From the NCBI GenBank assembly GCA_008477525.1, contig SPDT01000004.1, positions 248,001 to 312,000 of the forward strand: DNA of 64,000 bases, given 5' to 3'. The notes beneath the pieces were generated by a model. The model saw only the letters and a program-made list of their open reading frames with translations, searched no databases and was not told the DNA's origin. Every line of letters begins with the position of its first letter. The first letter of the stretch is position 1. The DNA comes from Hypomyces perniciosus. Lineage: Eukaryota; Ascomycota; Sordariomycetes; Hypocreales; Hypocreaceae. The translations under genes and the position numbers were made by a program. Positions 44,748 to 58,499 of the stretch are shown here, one piece after another.

Positions 44748-45981
44748 TTTATATTAAAAGATATATAAATTAACTTATATTTATTAAGAAATATATAATA
44801 AACTCAAACTATATTAATATAATTATATATAACTTAAAATTTAAACTAATATAAATAAGTATTATAGATTTTATAAACTAAACCTTTTAAAAACTAAAAA
44901 GTTTAAGAAAAATATTATAATAAGTAGTATTAATAAACTTAACTAAATTTAGTATTTTATAGTAATACTTTCAATAGGATTTAATAAAATCAATTCTTAA
45001 TATAAATATAAAGCATTTCTTAATATAATTTTTTAATAAATAACTTATAGTAAACAATTAACTAAGCTAGCTTTTAATTCTTTTAAAAGGAAAGGAAATT
45101 AAAAGAAATAAAATAACTAGAAATAAGTTAAAGAGGACTATACTTTTACTAGTATATATAATCTAGCTATTAAAGGGTATAGCTTAAAACAGTTGTCTAA
45201 AAAGTCTATTACTAAATATATTATTAGTTTAAATAATAATTAAAACCTTTTATAAGCCTTAAATACTAAAAAGGGGAAAGGTTTTCTAAGCGTTTTAAGT
45301 TTTTTAAAACCCTTAAACCCCCTAGACTTTTTATTTAAAATAGTCTATTATATAATATTAAATGTATAGTTTATATAGTTAATTTTAGAAAATAGTTTAT
45401 AAACTATAAACCTAATAAAATAAAACTAGGTATTATTTATATTAGTAAAGGCTTTATTACCTTTAAAAAAATAGGTATAGTTAGTTTTAATATCTTTAAT
45501 TAAAGTAATAACTATAAAAAGATAATATTATCAAATACCCTTTTACTTATACCCAAATATAAACCTTATAAATGGTTTAAAGTATAATTAAATTAAAGGG
45601 TATATTTAATATAATAATATTTTTACTAAATTTATATAGCTAATAAAGCTATTAAATCCCTTAAAATATAGTTTTTTCCTATTAATTAAAGGATATACTA
45701 TACTCTATAGCTATACAAATAGCTATAAAGCTTATAGTTTTATAAGGGTTAAAATCCCTGGTATTAGTAAAGAAAAAGTTAAAGAATATATAGCTATTTT
45801 AAAAGCAATAGCTTTAAAGAAAAAATAATTAATTAAATTTAATTTTAAGTTTATAAAAATTTTTTTTAATAGAAAGGATCTTTTTAAACTCCCTAAAACT
45901 TTAAGTTAAATAAAGGAATAAAGGCTTTATAAGCCTTTAATATTTAAAGAAATAAAGGGGAATAAACTTAAAAAGGATACC
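44748..45981. other. RIP-decayed AT-rich DNA
   Basis: No recognisable gene. It is the target region of the TRIM and the left flank of the gypsy element. Confidence 0.5.
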
Positions 45982-46160
45982 TGTTAAGAGACTAGAAGCT
46001 CTAGAGCTCTTATAATATTATATAGGCCGGAATATATATATAAGAGCAACTATAGTCCTTAAAGATATAGAACTTCAGAGACCAATAAACTACTACTGCT
46101 ATACTTAACTATTAGTTTCTGGCTTATTACCTACTTATTAACACTTATTTCTCCTTTAAG
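45982..46160 (+). repeat. gypsy 5' LTR (179 bp)
   Basis: Starts tgttaagagactagaag and ends about ctcctttaag. It aligns with 52838-53016 without indels; differences are mostly transitions. The exact 3' end is uncertain because the partner is bordered by a 577-bp block three bases later. Confidence 0.75.
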
Positions 46161-49100
46161 TAATTACTCTTTAACTTCCTTTACTGTTCTTTAAAGTTAC
46201 AGCCCTCTACCTAATTTATCTACTTTAAAGAGGGTCTTTAATATATTAATCTTTTACTATTCCTAATAACAGAAAAGAAATTATTAAAGTTAAAAATACC
46301 TTTAGCAGTAAATAATTAATTTACTTTTAATCAAGAAGCTATATTTTAAATATAAAAACTTTTAAATAAAGTTACTCCTTGAAATTATTAAGTAGGCCTT
46401 TTAAATAATACTTTACTTATAAAAGAAGAATTTAATACTTGCATTTAGTAAATAAAAGATAAATAATAAATATATATAAAAAGGAAATATTTATATACTT
46501 TTCTTTAAAAGGAAAACTTTTTTTTAAACTTTTAAAGATTAAAGGTTTATTGCCTATAACTAATTTATAATATACTATTAATTTAAAATAACTTTATAAA
46601 AGCAATTAAAGTAAAGTATAAATTTAAACTTTTTATTATAAAGGAAAGTTTTAAATAAAACAATAAACTCTTTTTATTATAATTAAAGGGCAGTTTAAAT
46701 TATCCTTTAATACCTTTTTTTAAGCCCCTTATAAGATTACTTATACTATTTCCTGTTTAAATCGAGATATTTAATAGCAATAAGTTAGTTATTTTGAAGA
46801 AAAAGGTAAATTTATTAAATTAATTATTTAAGATAAATTTTATTAATAGCTTAAAAATAATAATTGCAATAGCTTAACTAAATACTATAAAATAACTTTA
46901 TAAATCTTTTGCTTATATTAAGCTACTGGATAGAGTTTTTAATTATTCCTCTTTTAATTTAAGATTATTAAAAGTAAATTCCTTAAAATAACTCTTTATA
47001 GTTTAAGATTTATATATTTTTATAGTATTTTTCCCTTACAATAAATAAATAAATACTTTACTATAAAATCCTTATAACTTAGCAAAAGTTAATTTATACT
47101 GGTATAATCGCTAAGACTTTTATATATAGCTATATTAGTAATATAAATTACTTTTAATAGGAATTTGAATTTTAAAGAAAATTTAAAAAAACTAAACCGA
47201 TTAATTAATAGGGATTATATTAAGATTACGCTATTAATAATTTAAAGAATATAATAATTAAAGTATTTAAAGGTTTAAAAAAACTAAAAAACCTCTTTAA
47301 TTTAATAATTTATTGGAAATATAGTAGTTTTTATTATAAAACCTCCTATTAAGCTTTTAATTACATAAAGTATAATAGTAAATATTACTTTATTAAAAAG
47401 TATAATAACCCTATTAAACTATACTTTACTAGCAGAAATACTAAACCTGTAATTTATTAAGCTTAAGAATATAATTACTATATAGATTTACCTATAAAAT
47501 AACTAAAAAAGGTGCAGCTAAATAGCTACTAGCAGTATATAAATGCCTTATTTAATCCTAGCAGTAATATTTATATTATCTTTTTATAATAAAAGAATTA
47601 ATTAAAAAGTCTATTACTGGCTTTTAACTTTACTGCTATTTTTTAAATATTTCTGCTATAATGTATAGCTATATAAATATATTTATAAAGATAGTTCATA
47701 ATTAAAGAGTAAAGAAAAAATAGCTATTTTATGGCATTATTGCTAATAGCTTAAAAGACTTTATTTTAAAAAGACTTTAATTTCAGGAAGCTAATTTTAC
47801 CTTTTCCTAAAAGTATAATTAATAGAATTATCCTTTAACTAGGGATTCTATTACTTTGATAGCCTTTAAAAAGCAGCTATAATAAACTATTAAAAAAGCC
47901 TAAATAGCTTGTATATTACTAACTAAAAAGAAGCTGGAAGTTAAGTTAAAAGCTTTAAAAGATTTACTATCTTTTAACTTAAATAAAACTATTTCCCTAA
48001 GAAACTATAAATTAGCCTTACATTTAAAAATGCTTTTTATATATTATAATCTTATTAATATTCTGTTTATAGAAAAAGCTGCTAATATATTAATAAATCG
48101 ACAGTATACTATTAAATTAAAAAATAGGAAAATGCCTTATAGAGTTTTATTTATAACCTAGTATTTAATAGCTAAAAGCTTTTTGCAAATATTTAGAAAA
48201 AGTATTATAGAATATATAGATTTAGCAGTCTATTAGTCCTGTAAATGCCCCTATAATTTTTATATTAAAGAAAGGCAGTAAACTGCAAATATATATCGAT
48301 TTCTATACTTTAAATAAAATAACTCGCAAAAACCGCGCTCCGTTACTATTAATCTTTAAAATTTTTAATAGACTTTTATATATTAAGATTTTTATTAAGT
48401 TTAATTTAAAAGACATATATTACTAGATACCTATCCGCGAAAAAGATAAGTAAAAGATAATATTTTACTGCTAATATAGATACTTTAAGTGCAATATTAT
48501 ACTATTTAACTTTATAAATTCCCCTATAACTTTTTAATAATATATTAATAATACACTATAAAGTCTAGTTAATTTTATTTATATTATATATTTTAATAAT
48601 ATATTAATTTATAGCTATACCCTTGAAAAGTATATATAGTATATTTGCTAGGTTTTTAAAAGTTATAAAATATAAAGCTATATATTAATATTAATAAATA
48701 TATCTTTTATATTATTTTAATACCTTTCTTTAAATATATTATTATATTTAATAGAATTAAAATAGAATAGTTATATATTTAAGCTATTATTAAATATCTA
48801 ATACTTAAAAGTATATATAATATCCTTATATTTCTAAGATTTACAGGATTTTACTGCCGCTTTATTAAAGATTATAATAAAATTATAGTACCTTTAATAA
48901 ATATTACTTATAAAAAGCAAAAGGGTTTTTACAACTAAAGCCTAGCGCTTTTAGAGCTTTTTAATAGCTTAAAAGAAAATTCTTAAAAAAAACCTATTTT
49001 AATATATTATAACCTAAAGGCACTAATTTATATAAAGACAGATATATTAAACTATATAATTAAGGCAGTATTAACTTAGTATTAGTGAAATGCTTAGTAC

Positions 49101-52100
49101 CTTATAGTATATATATTTAAAAAGTTGATAGTTTTAAATTATATTATTATACCTTTAATATTAAATTTCTTACTATTATAAAGGTTTTTTAAATATAAAA
49201 ATATTATCTGGTTTATATAAGTATAGAGATTTAAATTATAATAAACTATTTTAACTACTGTTACTTTATAGATAAATAAAAGCTTTTATATTAATATGTA
49301 AAGGCTTTTAATAAACTAGCTTTATTTAATTTTTACATTAAATATAGGCTAAAGAAGTTTAATCCTGCTAATACTTTATTTTAATACTTTAATTTTTATA
49401 ATCTTACTAAAATTAAAAAATTACAGCCAGGCTATATATTAATAATTTTATAGTATTTTTATAGTATAAAAGCTAATAGTGTATATAAATTAAAGGGATT
49501 TACAGCAGTATACTATAATAACGAAAAATATATAAAGTTGCTTATAGATAAAAGTATTACTTTAGTATCGCGGTAAGGTAAGGGATAGGGACTAAATGCT
49601 ATTTAGTAGATAGTTTACCTATAGAGTATAGTAGCTAGAGTTATAATTACTAGTTTATAGGTTATATAATAAACTATTACAGATTTACTGCTAGAATTAT
49701 AAAAGTCTTTATACTTAGCTATTTTATAAGTTTAATAAAGAGATTACTTTATTTAATAAAAGGTTTAAAGTTAAAAAGTAATTAATATATTTTATTATAA
49801 TAACTAAGTTATTAATAATAATCAACTAATTTATTATTAAAATAAAGTCTATATATTAATAGGTCTTTATACTAAAATTTTAATATTCCTTTATAATAAT
49901 TTAACTATTAAATATTAAAAAGTTAATTATCCTTTAAAATATATTATATTAACCTATTATTAATAAAGTATAAAGTAAGATATTAAGCGCTATATATCTA
50001 TATATTATATTTATTAGATAATCAAAGTAAAAACCTATTAACTTTAAAGTAAATTTACTTTATTATAAATACTAAAAAGACCTTTTAAAGAAATATCTGT
50101 AAACTTTATTATAAATTTACTAGAAATCTTAAACTATAAAAGCAAATACTTATATAATATAATTTTTATTATTATTAATTAATATATAAAATATACCCTA
50201 TATATACCTATAACAGTATATATTATAAGCAGTAAAGTTATTAAGTTTTTTATAAAATATATTTATTTAATTTTTAGAATACTATAAGGAATTATTTTTA
50301 ATAAAGGTTAATTGTTTAAGTTTAGATTTTAGTGAAGTTTTTATTATTTATTTACTTATAAACGGCAATTTAATATTACTTTTTACTTATAAATTAATAA
50401 TTAAACTAAATAGCAGAATTAAACTTTAAAGTATTATTTATATTCTTTTTACAGTAAATAATAAAATAACTAGCTATAAAAATTATCTTTTACTTAGTTT
50501 ATATATAATAGTATTAAATATTCTATAACTAGCTATTTATTAGCTTTTTTACTATTTAGCGATAAGCTTAACGCTTTAGGTTATAATAGATTAACCTATT
50601 ATAAATATTATACTAATACTATTATAAAGGTAAAAAAACTTTAAGCTATTTATAAAATAACTAAATAAATACTATAATAAAGCTAAAAAGAATATAAAAA
50701 ATAATATAATATTTATTGACTTAAAAGGAAATTTACTATAAGCGATTAGGTATTACTTTCTATAAAATATTTAAAACTCTAGTAATTTAATAAGAAATTT
50801 ACTGAAAAGTATATTAATCTTTACTAGATTAAATGCTAAATTACAATAAATAGATTAGTATATTAAATTTAAATTTTATTTTTTATTAAAATTTATAATA
50901 TTTTTAATATTATAAATGTTAAACTATATTATAGCTGTAAAGGATAACTTTTCAAGCTAATAGATTACCTTTTTAGCGCTAAAGAGATATTTAAAGTTAA
51001 GAAAATTATTGATTATAAGTATCAAGGGATATAATGTTTATATTTAATTAAGTGGAAAGATTACTTGAAGATTAATAATATTTAATAAAAGAAAAGTAAT
51101 TTTATTAATATTAAATTAATTTAAAAGTATAAATAGCAGTTTACTAGTAAATAACCAGCTATTATTATTAAATATTATAAAGTTAAAAGGAGTAAAGTAT
51201 TGCGCAGTTTTAACTAGTTAATTAAAAATAGAAAATAAACTTGCAATAGTATATATTTTACAGTAAATAAATAGCACTACTATTATTAAATAATAGTTAA
51301 TTTTCTTTACCTTTAAACAGTATTTTATTACTATTTTCTATAGTAATAGGATATACTTAAAGAAATATATGAATTTTAATATATTAATATACTATATAGT
51401 AATTAATAGGGAACTGCTATTATAAATAAAGAAATATATATTAAAATAACAGTATATATAATAGTAGTAATAGTAGTAAAAGAATTTACTTAATTAAAAG
51501 CAACTTAAAGGTTTAAACGCTTTAAGTTTTAGCGGCAATACTCTTTATTTACTATAAACCTTTTTTTTTTTTACTTTTTAGCTAGGCTTAACTTTTATTA
51601 TATTAATATAAAGTTTTTTTTATATTGGATTAATAGTAGTGCTATTATAAATTAATTATTTATTAACTATTACTATATAGTAAAGAAGTAATATTAAAGT
51701 ATTTACTTTGTTAATAAGGGACTTTTTACGAATATTAAACTAATATTTTAGTGGTCTTGATAAATTAATAAGCAATTAAATTATATAATTTATTATTTAA
51801 GAAATAATAAAAACATTTTTGAAAAGTAGTTAATATAATATAAGTTAATATAAAAAGTTTTACTTTTTAATTATGTAAGATTTATATTTATTATTACAGT
51901 ATTAAAAAGGTTTTTTTCCTAATTTTGCATTTTATTCGATTAAAAGGTTAAAATAATAATAGTATAAGGCAAGGCGTTTATACTAAATTAATAGTAGCTA
52001 ATAGTTTTATCTATACTAAAATATTTACTAGGTTAAGTTACTAGCAGCTTTACAGTATTTTACTAGTAAAGCTATAGTAATTTTAAAGGGAGGGTATTTT

Positions 52101-52837
52101 AATAGAGATATAATTAAAATAATATTAGCTGTAAGTGAAAATAGGCTTACTATATTAAGGTTTTTAAATACTGTAAGATTGCTATTAGTTTCTAAAACTA
52201 GGCTATAAATATATTAAATAGGAAGTTATAGTAAAAAGTTAATTATAGAAAACTTATAAAGCAGCAATATCTATTATAAAAGGAAAAAAAGAATTTATAG
52301 TAATAGGCTAAATTAAAAGAAAAAAACTGCTATTATATAATAGATTAGCTGGTAATAAAAAGTAAGAGGAAGGAATATTTATAGAGAAAGCAGCTATAGG
52401 GAGAGAAAGGGTAAAAGAGAGAGAGAGATAAAGAGGAAAAAAAAAAAGAAAAAAGAAAAGTAAATAGGAATTAAAGTTATAAATAAAAAGAAAAATAAGG
52501 TAAAAGTATATATAGTATATTTATATATAATAGTGAATTAAAAGAAGAAAAATCAAGTAAATTATTTATATATTTACAGTAAAGGGTTAGTTTATTATAT
52601 AGGATTTCTTTATTACCCTTTAAGTTTAATTGCATAAAAGTATACTTTTAAACTATAAAGTCAGAAACTTTTTAAGCTATTAAGTATATACTGAAGTATT
52701 TAAGGCTTAAAGAAGTGTCTATATAGGAAATAGTTGCTGCTTAGTATAGCAATAGGGTATTAAAAGCCGGAAAGGAGCTGGTTAAATATAGGGTCCTTAT
52801 TGGTATTAAGGTCGATGCTATAAAAGGGGGGGCAGCC

Positions 52838-53016
52838 TGTTAAGAGACTGGAAGTTTTAAAGCTTTTATAATATTATATAGGCCAGAATATATATATAAA
52901 AGTAACTATAGTCCTTAAAGATATAGAACTTTAAAGACTAGTAAATTACTGCTATTATATTTAACTATTAGTTTCCGGCTTATTACCTGCTTATGAGTAT
53001 TTATTTCTCCTTTAAG
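52838..53016 (+). repeat. gypsy 3' LTR (179 bp)
   Basis: Partner of 45982-46160, preceded by a purine tract. A 577-bp block begins at 53020, so the LTR end and any target duplication may have been cut off by that insertion. Confidence 0.75.
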
Positions 53017-53019
53017 TTG

Positions 53020-53596
53020 TTAAAAAGGAGGGCTAAAAAGTAAGGATTTCAGTGTATTTAGGTAACCTTCCTATTCCGGCTAGACCCGGAATTAGGCCCG
53101 ACGCTAGGACCGAGTTCTAGAGGAACTTTGGTATAAGTCAGGAAATTTCTGTTATTTTCAACGATAACAATTAAGCTAGGACCAGCTGCCCCGCCTACCC
53201 TAGACTCAATATAATGGCCATAATGGCTATTGTGAAAAATCTGACCAAAATGGTTTCCTGTTTGTATGGCCGTGAGTCGATTTAGCCAATTTCCTATACA
53301 AATGAATTTTGCGGAAAATAGGAATGCGGCCACGAACCTAATTCTGCCGCTATATGCCTATTATTTAGTCGGAGGACTATTGTAGAAGACAAAGCTATTG
53401 TTTATACAATCACTTCTATACCAGCCGCATATCACTAGATATTCTATAGCTTTCTAGCTATTAGTTCAGTTACAATTCAATTGTTTATCTATTATTAACC
53501 TAACTAGACTCTCAGTCATTTCCTTATTGTTGCGTTAGGTGCACCTTCCTAGAAGCTATATTTAAATAAGGTTCAGTATAACCTTGTTATTTTAAC
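53020..53596 (+). repeat. 577-bp repeat block, copy 3
   Basis: Same orientation as copy 1: gttaaaaaggagggc outside, cttgttattttaac inside. It lies between the gypsy 3' LTR and the end of a LINE. TTAA at both ends. It is one of the better preserved copies. Confidence 0.75.
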
Positions 53597-53639
53597 ACTT
53601 TATATTAAAGTTAATCTTTTAACTTATTATTAAAGTTAC

Positions 53640-56600
53640 TGTCTTCCTTACTGTTAGTATACTGGTTATTATCATTAGACTTACAGTCAGCGATCTAGAC
53701 TTAATATGCCTGGGCTCTGTAGCTTTTCTTGTAAAACCAGGCAATATATCCCTTTTTCCTGCAATAGTAATATATAGTCTCTTTAGCAGTATCTGCCTCG
53801 CTCGCTAAAGAGCTGCGTTAACGCTGGTTCTTTATACAGTTCACGCCCCCTATTTAGGTATCGCCCTCTTTATCGACTACTTATATATAGTCCTTTAAAG
53901 TGCAATATAGTTAAGGCTTATTATATTTTTTCTACTGGGAATAGCTTATTAAGGCGGCTCCTATATTCCGTTAGCCTAGATCTAATTGTTTAATACAGTT
54001 AGCGATATCCTAGACTTTAGTAAGCTATTTGCTATAGGTTTGTTTTGTTTGTTTTGTTTTATTATTTACGTCCATTAAGTAAGCTAGTTACACAAATCCC
54101 TTATAGGCAATAGGATATTAGGAGCTGGCGGCTTGCGCCGCTATTCACTAAGTTTCAATTTATAAAGGAAAAAGGGTTAATCTAGGTAATATTAATCTGT
54201 TTCCGCTAAGGGAGGTCTATAAAGGTCCGCTTCCTCTATTAGTTTCTAGAAGGCCTTACTTCCTATAAGTCTAAGTAAATAAAAGAAGGGGGTCTCTCTT
54301 AAGGGGATATTTAGAAGGAAAGGCCTAACTATTTTATATTCCGCAAAGTGGCCTTATCTCTTTAGTTCGCCGCACTTGCAGATAAACTCTCTGTTATATC
54401 CGAAGCGTTTATAGTATTCCTGGAAGTCCCTATATCCTAATATTTCCGCTAAAAGCCTATAAAGGATAAAGCGTAGGAGTTTAAGTTCTGGGGGGGAAGC
54501 TAGGGCCCCGAGTCCCTATTGTTTATAGCCCTCTAGGGTCTTACTAAGCTAATCTCGCTCCTTTACCTCTACAACTTCTTCTTTAATCTATTTTTTAATA
54601 TATATAATTATAGCTTAATTTTATAGTATAGTAGGGAAAGCTGCGCTTTATTTAGCTAAACAGTTAGTTTATTTATTACCTATAATATCCTTATATTTTA
54701 AAACTTATAAAATAAAGGTCCTGTAAAGCGAGATACTTTATACTAGTTTCTGGAAATATATATATACTCTTTATATAGAAGGGGGGGGCTTGCTAAGCAG
54801 CCTGTTAATAACTAATAAGTTATTTAGGAAAAGGTAAGCTGTTTAAATCATACAGTCTTCCCCTATATATTTAGCCACTAGCTCTATAGCCTTTAAGGCA
54901 CTTTATACCTCTGTATTATAGACCTCTATATTATTAAAGCGTCTAGTATCTGTGGTTGCTTTTGCTTTATAGTAAATGACTGCTCTTTAGCCTATATCCC
55001 CTTTAATTTAAGACTTATTAAAGTAAGCTAAAATTAAGTGGGGGGGGAGGGACTCAACTATCTCTAGGTATTTCCTTACTGTAGTTAATTTGCCTATGCC
55101 TTTTAAGTTAGGGCTAGGGAGAATAAATAAAGACTTTTTAGCGAAAAGTATAGGTTTAATAGTTCTGCTAGCTAGGGCGGCAGTGCGCTATAGTCTAGTT
55201 TATAGTAGCCGGGGAGGGAGTTTTTTATTAATGCATTAACTGATTAGGTAGTCTTAATCTAGTCCTGCAAATCTCGCTGTATACTTGAGTTAGGCCTAGG
55301 CTAGAGCGACACTGGCTAGGGGGACCCCTAATTCTTTATATAAGACAGGAACGCTTATAGTCTTCTAAACTAGGAGGACTGCCTTTACTGCAGCCTTAAA
55401 GGCTTTATCTATTTTATTTATTAAGCTAAACACTTTTATAATTACCTACTTAATAGGGTCAGCTTACAACTATTATTTATGCCCTAGCCATTATACCTTT
55501 ATTTTATATAAAGTAATAAAGAGGATATAGGCCTTTGCAGCTTATACTATAGCCTTAAAAGGTAAGCCCTTCTGAGTTTTATTAAGCGATCTAAAGAAGT
55601 TAAAGACTTTATATATTTTACCTGCAAGCATCTCTATATATTTCTTAAAGGAAAGCCTTAAATCAAGGTAAACCCTTAATTATCAGATATTCTTTTTAAG
55701 CTAAACTGGTTTTCCCTTTATTATAATACTTTTTTTATATATCTGGCCTTTTATATAATAAAAGTGCAGTAATTTAACTTTAATATAGTTAAAGGATACT
55801 ATATTCTCTATTCCCTACTTTAGCGTTTTATTAAATGCTTATTATATAAAGGTGGCTATTTTTTAGGTAGACCTGCCTATAATAAATATAGTAATATTAT
55901 TAATATATTTAAAGCAAGATTATTAATCTTTAAGCTAGAGGATTAGGCTAAAATATAGTATTAATATAATAAAGGAGATAAAAGACCTTTATAAAATACT
56001 GCATTTAAAGGCAAGGTCTAGTAAATTAATCCTATCTCCTTTATAAATAAAAGCAGTTTTATTACTTATAAAAGACTTTATTTATTTTATAAACTAGATA
56101 GGCTAGCCTTATTACTTAAGCTATAGGACTAGTTTATTCTTTATAATAATATTAAAGGCCTTAAAGATATTAAAGGTAAATAAAGTTGCGACCTCCCTTT
56201 TACTTAAAGCAATTTCAATATTATAAACTAAATAGGCAATTAAATTTATAGCTGTTTTTTTAAAAAGGGCTTTAAAGTACTGCTTTAAAAGGATTTTATA
56301 TTTAAGTACTAAAAGGGATACCTTTTTAATAAATAGCCTTTTAAAGCCTTTTCTTATATAGAATAATAGTAAAATAGGCTTAAAAGCTTTATAAGTTATA
56401 TAATTGGGTTTACTAGGTTTAGGTATAATAATAACTTTAGTGTTTTTAAAGGGGAAAAGGTAATATCTTAACCTAAAATAGCCTTTAAAGAGGTTTATAA
56501 TAAACTTTTTAATAATAGGCTATATCTAATATAAAAAGGTAACTAATATACTGTCTATGCTAGGTATAGTATTTCCTGCTTTAGTTATAGCTTTCTTTAC

Positions 56601-57900
56601 CTTTTCTTTAATAACTGTTTTATTTTATAGTATTTAAAGGTTTTCTGGTGCTTAAGGTTCTTAAAGGTTTTTAATATCTTTTTTAGCTCCTTTTTACTGC
56701 AGTAAACGTTCCTTAAAAAAAGCTATTTACTCTTTAAGGTTTAAAATACTTTTATTGCTATTTATTAAAGGGGGGGGTTAAAACTAGTCTATAACTTTAT
56801 ACTACTTAACTACCTACTAAATACCTTTACTTAAGCTAGCTTTAGCTATAATTTTATTTTAATAGTCGCGTTTTTTATATTTAACTATATTATATAGTAT
56901 CTTCTTTACTTTAGTCTATTTATTAGTTTTAAGGGGCGCTATAATATAAGCTAAATAGGCTGTCTGGCAGTCTTTATTCTATTAAAGGGCACTATATTTA
57001 TTTTAATATCTCTTTTTACCCGCTAACTATATATAGTCTGCAAAGAGTCTTTAAAATACTTATATAGCTGCATCTAGGTCTCTTTTAATTAAATTAGTTA
57101 TATCTACTTTTAAGAGGAGCTAAGTGTATATATATATTAACTGGCTAAACTCCTATAGGCTTTTAAAAGGGATATATTTCTTTCCTGTATTAGCCTTTAG
57201 CCTAGTAAGGCTTAAGAGTATAATAGTAACTATATAGTAGTCTAAGCCTATATCTAGGTTTTTTATAATAATTGTTAATATAAGGCAGTTAAAGAAAATA
57301 AAGTTAATATACTTTCCAGAATCCCTTATAGGGGCATCTATAAAGGCAGGGATTAGGTTATATTTATCTGCCTATTTAGCGAGTCTATTACCTGCAGTAT
57401 TTAAGACTTAGCTTAATTACTATATCTAGTATAATATATTAAAGTCTCTTATAATAATTAAATTTAAAGGGGGCTAACTTTACCTTTTAAAGGTTTCTAT
57501 TATAGTATTAAAGGAAGCCTTACAGTAAATATTAATAATAATATAACTATAGACTTTTACCTAATAGATACAGTTATTCTTTAATCTTAAGGGCGAAAGT
57601 TATTAGTATAGTAGATTTAATGATTTTCTAATATAAGTAAAGATAAAGGGTCTAGTCTCCCTTTAGTTATTAAGTAGATTAAATGCTTAAAAGCCAGGGT
57701 AAGATTTTATTTATTTCCTAGATATTATAGTATCCTAGTAAATCTATAGCTTTTAAATAACTATAATATTAAAGCTATCTTTTTAGGCCAGTAAAAGGGC
57801 TATATTATAATACTGTCCCTATTTTCCTATATTAGCCTAGAAGATTTTTAAGCTAAAGTTCTTTTAGCAGTTTCAATAGGGTCTATTGTTTATAGATTAG
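53640..57900 (-). pseudogene. Tad/I-type LINE ORF2 (endonuclease, RT, RNase H), RIP-decayed
   Basis: Read on the minus strand. The endonuclease region near 57790-57610 gives F-N-I-I-V-I-x-E/K-L-W-I-Y followed by R-P-F-I-F-T-Y-I-R-K, matching the I-L-x-I-Q-E-P-W and R-x-x-x-Y-V-R-K pattern of LINE apurinic-type endonucleases. Near 54940-54890 an RNase H relic reads E-V-Y-N-T-E-V-x-S-A-L-K-A-I-E. Near 53740 a C-R-K-K-G-Y-I-A-W-F-Y relic looks like a zinc knuckle. The RT between them is too decayed to point at residues. Stops are TAA/TAG of transition type. Bounded on both sides by inverted 577-bp blocks. Confidence 0.65.
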
Positions 57901-57914
57901 ACTTATAGGGTTTT

Positions 57915-58491
57915 GTTAAAATAATAAGGTTATACTAAACCTTATTTATATATGGCTTCTAGGAAACTGTATATAATGTAGTAATAAGGAAACGACTAAG
58001 AGTCTAGTTAGGTTAACAATGGATAAACAATTAAATTATAACTAAACTAATAGCTAGAAAGCTATAAAATATCTAATAATATATAGCTGGTATAAAAGTA
58101 ATTGTATAAACAATAGCTTTATCTTCTACAATAGTCCTCCGACTAAATAATAGGTATATAGCGGCAGAATTGGGTTTATGGCTGTATTCCTATTTTCCGC
58201 AAAATTTATTTATAAAGGAAATTAGCTAAATCGACTCACGGCTATATAAACAGGAAACCATTTTGGTTAGATTTTTTACAATAGCCATTATGGCCATTGT
58301 ATTGAGTCTAGGGTAGGCGGGGCAGCTGGTCCTAGCTTAATTGTTATCGTTAAAAATAACAGAAATTTCCTAACTTATACCAAAGTTCCTCTAAAACTCG
58401 GTCCTAGCATCGGGCCTAATTCCGGGTCTAGCCAGAATAAGAAGGTTACCCAATTACACAGAAATCCTTGCTTTTTAGCCCTCCTTTTTAA
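57915..58491 (-). repeat. 577-bp repeat block, copy 4 (inverted)
   Basis: Reverse-oriented partner of 53020-53596. It separates the LINE ORF1-like and ORF2-like relics, so it may be an insertion in the LINE. TTAA occurs at both ends (57916-57919, 58488-58491). Confidence 0.75.
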
Positions 58492-58499
58492 TAGGTTTA

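Larger units (their letters stand above)
45982..53016 (+). mobile_element. Ty3/gypsy chromodomain retrotransposon, RIP-decayed
   Basis: About 7 kb between two 179-bp direct repeats. On the + strand from 48235 the sequence reads S-P-V-N-A-P-I-I-F-I-L-K-K-G and then D-F-Y-T-L-N-K-I-T (gypsy RT block S-P-A-G-A-P-I-L-F-V-K-K). Near 48576-48630 Y-F-N-N-I-L-I-Y-S stands for Y-L-D-D-I-L-I-Y-S (Asp-to-Asn as RIP would give). Near 49030 an RNase H-like I-K-T-D string follows. Near 50981-51072 E-I-F-K-V-K-K-I-I-D...Y-L-I-K-W-K-D-Y is a chromodomain, which targets integration to heterochromatin. A purine tract aaggggggggcagcc precedes the right LTR. No open frame survives. Sequence 51100-52830 is unassigned. 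Confidence 0.82.

Noticed and set aside
53024..58487. DIRS-type retrotransposon, because inverted terminal repeats enclose RT sequence
   Set aside because: The enclosed sequence looks like a LINE with an endonuclease, and the other pair encloses different DNA. No tyrosine recombinase was seen.
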